Below are positions 58,545 through 64,000 of a stretch of DNA of 64,000 nt, piece after piece. Numbering within the stretch: position 1 is the first letter of the stretch; each line of letters starts with the position of its first letter. This DNA is from Strobilurus pachycystidiatus. Its lineage: Eukaryota; Basidiomycota; Agaricomycetes; Agaricales; Physalacriaceae. The stretch spans positions 2,418,001 to 2,482,000 of the forward strand of contig JAHLMK010000001.1 of assembly GCA_019915135.1 (NCBI GenBank). The letters run 5' to 3'. Made by a program: the position numbers and the translations under genes. The notes below the pieces were generated by a model. The model had not been told where the DNA came from, did not search any database, and saw only the letters and a program-made list of their open reading frames with translations.

Positions 58545-58849
58545 GACGGTAATGAACAAAGGTAAGTGGAACGTGACCGTCTCTGAATATTGAATCATCA
58601 CTTGTTTCATGTTCGGATTCCGCCGTCCGCTATTTCAGCACGCACAGACTGAGATTAAGCGCTGCTATGTAGATATAGCATTAATACAAGTATACTACTG
58701 GAGTGTACTGGAGGGCTCGTAATATAAGTCCGCAAGAGAGTGGAGACAAGTACTACTCGATACAATAGAGGTAAGAAAATTCTAAATCAGATCCTTCTAC
58801 AAAAATACGTCAATGGTCGTGAGGATGTCGTTGAACATTGACACGGCAA
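58545..58849. other. Short intergenic region
   Basis: 305 bases between the HNT3 start (-) and the stop of the two-domain cupredoxin (-). It should hold the HNT3 promoter. No clear element seen. Confidence 0.4.
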
Positions 58850-60224
58850 TCACAAGAGAGAGCCAAGGACGACACTGAGTGACGCGAAAAGGATCCCTGC
58901 ACCTATGGTATTGCCAGCAGCACCATCGGTAGAGTTGGTCGAGCCGGTACCGTTCAACTTGATCGCTGCTGCCTGGAACGCGTCGAAGGTATTTCCTGTT
59001 GTAGGTGCGTTGACTGCAAACACCATACCCTGCCCGCAGTGGCCAGTCTGCCGGCAGTAACCCCAGATGGGCTTGGTCTGGAGGGAACAGGACGATGAGA
59101 ACGTCTAGTAGCCATACGAGAATAAGGAGCGACGTACGTCGTTCACCTGAAGGGTCCAGGTGGGGAAAGTAGTAGCGTTGGCCGCAACAGGCATACTTCG
59201 GAATCATGAGATCGGGGTTTCGATAGATGAAAGAGCTAGTACTCACAACCCAGAGTCAAATCCAGCCTCGGTTGTGCTCGTCAAGGAAAGAGCTCTGCAT
59301 GGATCGGCAAAGCTCGACGCAGTCACTGTGTGGTTCTTGGCTTCGAAAGAAAATCTATGAAAGAGGCCGTGTATGAGAAAAAGGGAGCCCGAAATAGAAG
59401 AGACCGTGCGAACGTTATAGTGTCGCCAGGTTGGGCGGTGATGCTTGACGGGGTGTAGACGAGGCCACCAGTACCACCAACTACGACCTTATGGTCGGTG
59501 GAGCTCGCGACGGTGGAAGAGGAAGCTGCCCCAGCGGATGTAGTAGTGGCGTAAGTTGTGGTCTCAACTGAGCCAGACACAGTGACGGTAGCAGTTACGG
59601 TGACGACACTGGCGGCGCCAGACGACGAAGAGGTGGTGTCTGTAGTATTGCCCGTCGCTGTGGCTTTGAACTGGTCAAACTTGTCCGCTGGGTTGATGGC
59701 GAACACCATGCCCTTCTGGCAGTGAGAGGTCTGCCTGCAATATACCCATGTGGGCTCGGTGTCGGTGACGAGCAGGTCAGCATGTTGAAAGTTGTCGGTG
59801 ACTGAGTCGGCGACTGGAACGCTGATCGAAAGATGAGTAGTGATCAAAGGAAGAACAGCGTCAGACACATACAAGCCAGTGTCAAAGCCGCCCGCCAGAG
59901 GAGAGCAAGGATCGGCCAAGGACGACTGAGTGACCGTATGGTTCTTCTGTTGGAACTGCACGCAACAGTGTCAGCCGAGTGAGCGGATGATGGGCGGGAT
60001 CGACGTACGACAAAACTAACAACATCGTTGACGTTCGCGTTCTAGAGAACAGTGTGAGCCGAGTGAATGGATGATTGGCTGGATGGACGTACGACAAATT
60101 CTGGGTCAAATTTGACTGCACCACCGGGTCCACCAACGATGACGGTAATATTTGCTGCGAGCGCAGCAGAGCAAAGACTGAGTGCGGCGGCGGCCGACGT
60201 TATCATGTTGGAGAATCGAGGCAT
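58850..60224 (-). CDS. Secreted two-domain cupredoxin, probably GPI-anchored
   Basis: Start MPRFSNMITSAAAALSL (60224) with a signal peptide. Domain one: ITVIVGGPGGAVKFDPEFV, NANVNDVVSFV, QQKNHTVTQSSLADPC and WVYCRQTSHCQKGMVFAINP. A Thr/Ser-rich linker follows. Domain two: HKVVVGGTGGLVYTPSSI, EAKNHTVTASSFADPC and WGYCRQTGHCGQGMVFAVNA. Both domains keep His and Cys-x4-His-x4-Met, so two type-1 copper sites are expected. The C-terminus (GAGILFASLSVVLGSLL) is a GPI-type tail. About 335 residues. The two domains are close copies, likely an internal duplication. The first two introns are near-identical (59956-60008 and 60042-60092). Confidence 0.9.
59964..60014 (-). repeat. Duplicated intron copy A
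   Basis: 51 bases spanning most of intron 59956-60008 (donor GTACGTCG, acceptor GCAG). By my count 45 of 51 positions match copy B at 60048-60098. Confidence 0.85.
60048..60098 (-). repeat. Duplicated intron copy B
   Basis: 51 bases spanning intron 60042-60092 (donor GTACGTCC, acceptor TCTAG). Together with copy A it flanks an 11-codon exon (60009-60041) that has no second copy. Confidence 0.85.
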
Positions 60225-61131
60225 TTCTGGTGGAAAGATGGACGTAGAAAATTCTTGAAAAAAATACGACTGGCGTGTGTGTGGGAATGGGAAGGAAATG
60301 ATGAGAGACGCATTGTCGCGCGGAGACTCTTATATTGTTCACGGAAAGGGAACAATGGAGAATGGACCCTGGGCGGAATGAAAGAGTCAAATTGAAAGAC
60401 AATAAGCAGGTCGATCACGCGTCTCGATCATTGGGTCCGCTCTTTGTTCCCTTTTTGGGAAACTTGATCCAGTACCCACTGCCCACTCGTGATTCATTCG
60501 CTGTGCTCCCTCTGTCTGCTCTCGGTGCACGCTCTTGTCATATATGCCGTGAAAATACTCCGCCTTGTCTGACTCCAACCGGAATTTATGGCTGTATGCA
60601 TACGCTGAGGCCTGAGGGCCCATTCGCACACTGGCAGCCCACCAAAATGAAAGTTCGAGGGTGCCCGCGATGATTCAGAATTATTATATCTTCCAGTCCA
60701 GCTTGATAGTATGGAATCAACCTTCCTCTACACTTTCCGGTACCTGGCGTCGACGAGAAACTGGAAGGAGAGGCTGAACGATCCCGACAACTCGTCGGAT
60801 CAGGGTAACATTAGTTTCAACTTTTCATTGTTCTTTTGTTCTCAACGGACACCGATGTCCCCATCCCCGACTGGTAATTATTGTTCTCTAGCTCCGAGAG
60901 GTGATTGGTCGCTGTGGCCTGCCGTGGCGTCCAATCACGTCAAAGGATAGATGCACTTCGAGTCATTATCGCCGCCACAAATACAAAGGAACCTTTCAAC
61001 GAGAAAGTCAGACCTCCAATCATGTCGTTTGCTATACACTAGAGTAAAAATAAGTCGCTACATGTATATGTTACAGTTCTCAATGTACACTCGTGAATTT
61101 GACATCCAAATACAGTCTGTAGATCCGCAAC
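60225..61131. other. Intergenic region upstream of the two-domain cupredoxin
   Basis: 907 bases with no credible gene. On the minus strand a TATAAGAG-like element lies near 60328, about 105 bases before the cupredoxin start. CCAAT-type motifs occur near 60910-60940. The left part should be promoter, the right part the 3' region of the Gyp7-type gene. Confidence 0.45.
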
Positions 61132-64000
61132 TCAAGATCGCCCAGCATGGAGTAGCTCCCTCAAGTTACTGGACAACTCGGGGAGAGCTATGACAGCCTT
61201 GTTAGCAGTGCCTCCGCGTTGACGAATACTAGTTGGAGACGTTGCGTAAGTCTCATCAGCCTGTCGCCGGTCGATGTCGGCAACAAGCTGTGCGAAGGAA
61301 AGGAACAGGACCTCCGCTTGGGCCAGCGTCGTATCCAACTCGATGGTCATACTGAGCTCGTTGCAATACTGAAATGTCGTGGTTCAGTTATGGTGCAGAC
61401 CCAGAGGATGGGTACTTGTCTTACCTTCAAGATTTCGTCAAACTACAAAGGGGGTTTAGTGATTAGTTCATCCCGGAGAGACAGGTATTCGACTCACCTC
61501 CACTAGATAGCGAAGTATCATGTCTCTATGCGATTCTAACACAGCCAGAGCCACGAAGAGAACAAACTCGTTGCTATAGTAGTCAGTCCAGAGGACTTCC
61601 CACAGCTTCAAGACATCGTCAAAGGCAAACTCTCTCTTGAAGGCGATGAGCACCCAACTACAGAACGCGTTAAGCAAAATTCCCCAATGACAATCATCCC
61701 TACGCACCGGAAACAAAAGAAGAGATTCAAGCCATCGGCCTTCTCCAAATGTCGGTAGAGCTCAGGATCCATCATACCGATGAGTTGCTGGAGAGTCAGA
61801 AGTTGCTTCTTCATGCCGCTCTGATCACGAAGGAAGTTTTGCTTCTGGGGGACGGCGTCAGCTGGAAAGTCCCAGTATACATTTCGAAGAAAAGGGCTAC
61901 CATTCGATGCATGAACTCCACGAAGCACCAGAAAGTCAGCTCCTCATCAGCCTCCATCACGACATAGATCGGCGCGCATAAGTCTGACATGCCCTGCACA
62001 TACCCTAGAGCCAGTGTCAGATACCGCGGCGTAGTTGAAAATTGGCGACAAACCTAAATCCTTCTCGTAGAAGTTGTAGGACAGCAATATGGCGGACAGA
62101 CGATCAATATGCTCGTTGCTCGGCGATTGAGCACCAATGTCGCTCATATTGGGCGATATTATGGAGTACCGCTTTGCACGCTCCTTCTCGCTATCGGGCT
62201 CGTCGGTTGGCGACGTAGACCGTGGCGTAGAGAAGAGAGGCTGGTTACGGTCTGTCCGTCGGCAATCGACGTCAATTCGGTGGCGTTCCTAGCATTTTGG
62301 GTAAGTGGACTGTCAACGACCAGGAAAAGATGCCTACTTCCAAAACGTCCTGTCGGTCGAAAACTTCGGGGACACCACACCATTCGTCTTTGACAGACTG
62401 GTATTGCTGCCTCTTCTTGTCCCAATTCCGCGTTCGCTCCTCCGAGGTGACATCCCAGTCGAGCACACCCAGGAGATACGGCCATATTGTTTTCCGCAGC
62501 GTACCTTTTGCTGAAATGCCCCGTCGGAATACTTCCCTCCGCATCTGTTCGACACGGATGGTAGGACGACCGTCCTTTCCAAACCACTGTGACCATTGCA
62601 ATTCGTTTATTGGCAGCGTTGGATTCCGTGATGATTTTGGCGTAGGAAGGTTGGATGTGGAGTGTAGTAACTCAAAGATACCCAACGATGATGTCTCCTC
62701 AGCAAGATTCGAGGACGAACTCGGGAGAGCCTGCGCTTCTTGTCTGCGCGCACGTTCACCCTCCTCTGCAACAATTCTTGCCCACCGAGCAAGGTACACG
62801 CGTGCACTTTCGAATTCGCCAACGCCACCCTTCTCAACCCAACTCCCCCACGTCGACTCTCCATTCGCGTTCACTAAGCTTTTGACGGGGTCCGGAAGAT
62901 GAGGGACAATAGGCTTGGCAAGTGGGTGCGAAAGGATATTCTGGGCAGCATGTCGCGTAGCTCGAGTGATATTCGAGAACGACTGAAGTAAAGCGGCTCG
63001 AGCTTGAGACTGCGACTGAGGACTGGCCGGCTGGGCAAGAGATCGGTGGAGAACAGAGGAACGAGTGGAGTACGGATTCGGAGCGGGCGGGGATGCCATG
63101 GAAATAGGACGCGGCCGGCGATGCGCGGGTACTGGGGAATGGGAACCGGCATAGGATGACTGGGCCAAGATGTCATCAACCGCATCATCGTCGAAGAGTT
63201 GGACCGAATGCGTCTCGATGTCGGCTCGAGAAGGATCGATCAGGAAGAGAGAAGGTTGGAGGTTGGACCGTAGAACGTGGGCGTAAGAGCGTAATCTAGC
63301 GAGTAGCACTTCTCCACCCCAGGCGTTTGTGGCATCTGTGGAGTGGGATGCAAGGGACGCCGCCGGGGGAGGGGGGTAGGACGCGATACTGTTGCGCTTC
63401 ATTCTTGGATTGATGGGTTTTGGTGCGGGCACTGTGAACGAACGGGACTCGTCATCGTGAAAGTACAGAGTGGGTAGAGTGTCCCCATTGATGAGATTAA
63501 TGCCGACGGATCCGTCTGCAAGATGTGAGAATTACAGTGATTGAGAGGAAGGTGATACGTACGCCACGATGAGAATGACGGCGGATACAGCACTAGCGAG
63601 TAGATCGAAGTCAAGGGAACAGAGAATGCGTACGACTCCGGCCGCTGGGTCGGCAGGTCGATAAGAACTACGTCTATTGTGGAATGATTAGTAGAGGCTT
63701 GCAATGGACAGAATGAACGCACCATCGTCCTCATCGTCAACGGGCGCCCTTTCCTCAATCTTGACAAACTTGTCCCACTCATCGGTGCCCTTCTCGTTGA
63801 GTAGTGTCTCCGGTATCCATGCTAACAGATGGGTCGGATTGACGGCTTCCTGTTCCTCAATGAGCTGGCAAGTAGCGGAGGATGGAGATGCACCCACTCG
63901 CTTCACGAGGGCTACAAAGCCGGGGATGTTGTCCCGAGCATAAGCTGTGGGGTTGACGTAGACCTTGGACTTGGAGTAGACGAGCCTGTATCTGTCTTCC
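61132..64000 (-). CDS. GYP7: Gyp7-type TBC-domain Rab GTPase-activating protein, 5' end off the right edge
   Basis: A GAP that switches off Ypt7/Rab7-type GTPases on endosomes and vacuoles. The N-terminal domain (YSKSKVYVNPTAYARDN, VGINLINGDTLPTLYFHDDE) is the Gyp7/TBC1D15 substrate-recognition region. Its first exon lies past base 64000. A Ser/Pro-rich linker follows, then the TBC domain: GISAKGTLRKTIWPYLLGVL, RHRIDVDCRRTDRNQPLFS (arginine finger), LLSYNFYEKDLGYVQGMSDL (glutamine finger in YVQ), FWCFVEFMHRM and LFFCFRWVLIAFKREFAFDD. The end is ELLHAGRS at 61132. Both catalytic fingers are intact. About ten introns. Confidence 0.92.

Noticed and set aside
62297..62902. 201-codon plus-strand open frame inside the TBC gene
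   Set aside because: Antisense shadow; the minus strand carries complete TBC motifs.

Overview
The window is nuclear DNA of a filamentous basidiomycete, most likely an Agaricomycete. It is gene-dense (about 31 genes in 64 kb, both strands). Nearly every gene is cut by 3 to 13 introns of about 45-60 bases with GT(G/A/C)(C/A)GT-like donors. Its gene content is fungal: an Src1/Heh inner-nuclear-membrane protein, Sfi1, Gid2/Rmd5, a TEA/ATTS transcription factor, GPI-anchored-looking cupredoxins and an Mso1-like protein. I saw no tRNA, rRNA, transposon, CRISPR, plasmid or viral sequence.

Layout, left to right. 1-16.9 kb: a glycerol-3-phosphate acyltransferase running off the left edge (-), a giant five-TOG XMAP215/Stu2 microtubule polymerase (-), an unresolved small gene (-), NOC3 (+), a TEA-domain transcription factor (-) and the ESCRT-I subunit Vps23 (+). 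17-33 kb: Src1 (-), sulfide:quinone oxidoreductase (-), Mso1-like (+), a cupredoxin (+), a NEPRO-like nucleolar protein (-), the AP-1/AP-2 beta adaptin (+), an OTU protease (-) and an AKR7-type reductase (+). 33-48 kb: a SmgGDS-like armadillo protein (+), an enoyl-CoA isomerase (+), an amino acid permease (+), Fap7 (-), Nsa1 (-), Rmd5/Gid2 (+) and Sfi1 (+). 48-64 kb: a Gfo/Idh/MocA oxidoreductase (-), a coiled-coil protein (-), PIG-Y (+), a GT25 glycosyltransferase (+), Pol III subunit Rpc11 (-), a beta-lactamase-like protein (+), an epoxide-hydrolase-like protein with an in-frame stop (+), aprataxin/Hnt3 (-), a two-domain cupredoxin (-) and a Gyp7-type TBC RabGAP running off the right edge (-).

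Most genes are single-copy housekeeping genes. Several share a process: ribosome production (NOC3, Fap7, Nsa1, NEPRO-like, Rpc11), microtubules and spindle poles (XMAP215, Sfi1) and membrane traffic (Vps23, beta adaptin, Mso1-like, Gyp7). I see no biosynthetic, defence or mobile cluster. I did not find an undescribed multi-gene system.

The unusual signal lies in gene structure. Conserved protein motifs force five GC-AG introns and a series of tiny exons (3, 7, 8, 12 and 18 nt). Two adjacent introns of one cupredoxin gene are near copies of each other, which suggests recent intron duplication. Other points of note are an in-frame stop in the epoxide-hydrolase-like gene, five clustered RRxS (protein kinase A-type) sites on an oxidoreductase N-terminus, and a 15-residue proline/serine repeat in the TOG protein. 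Splice sites were placed by eye from reading frame, GT/GC-AG signals and remembered family motifs. They are inferences until RNA data are seen.
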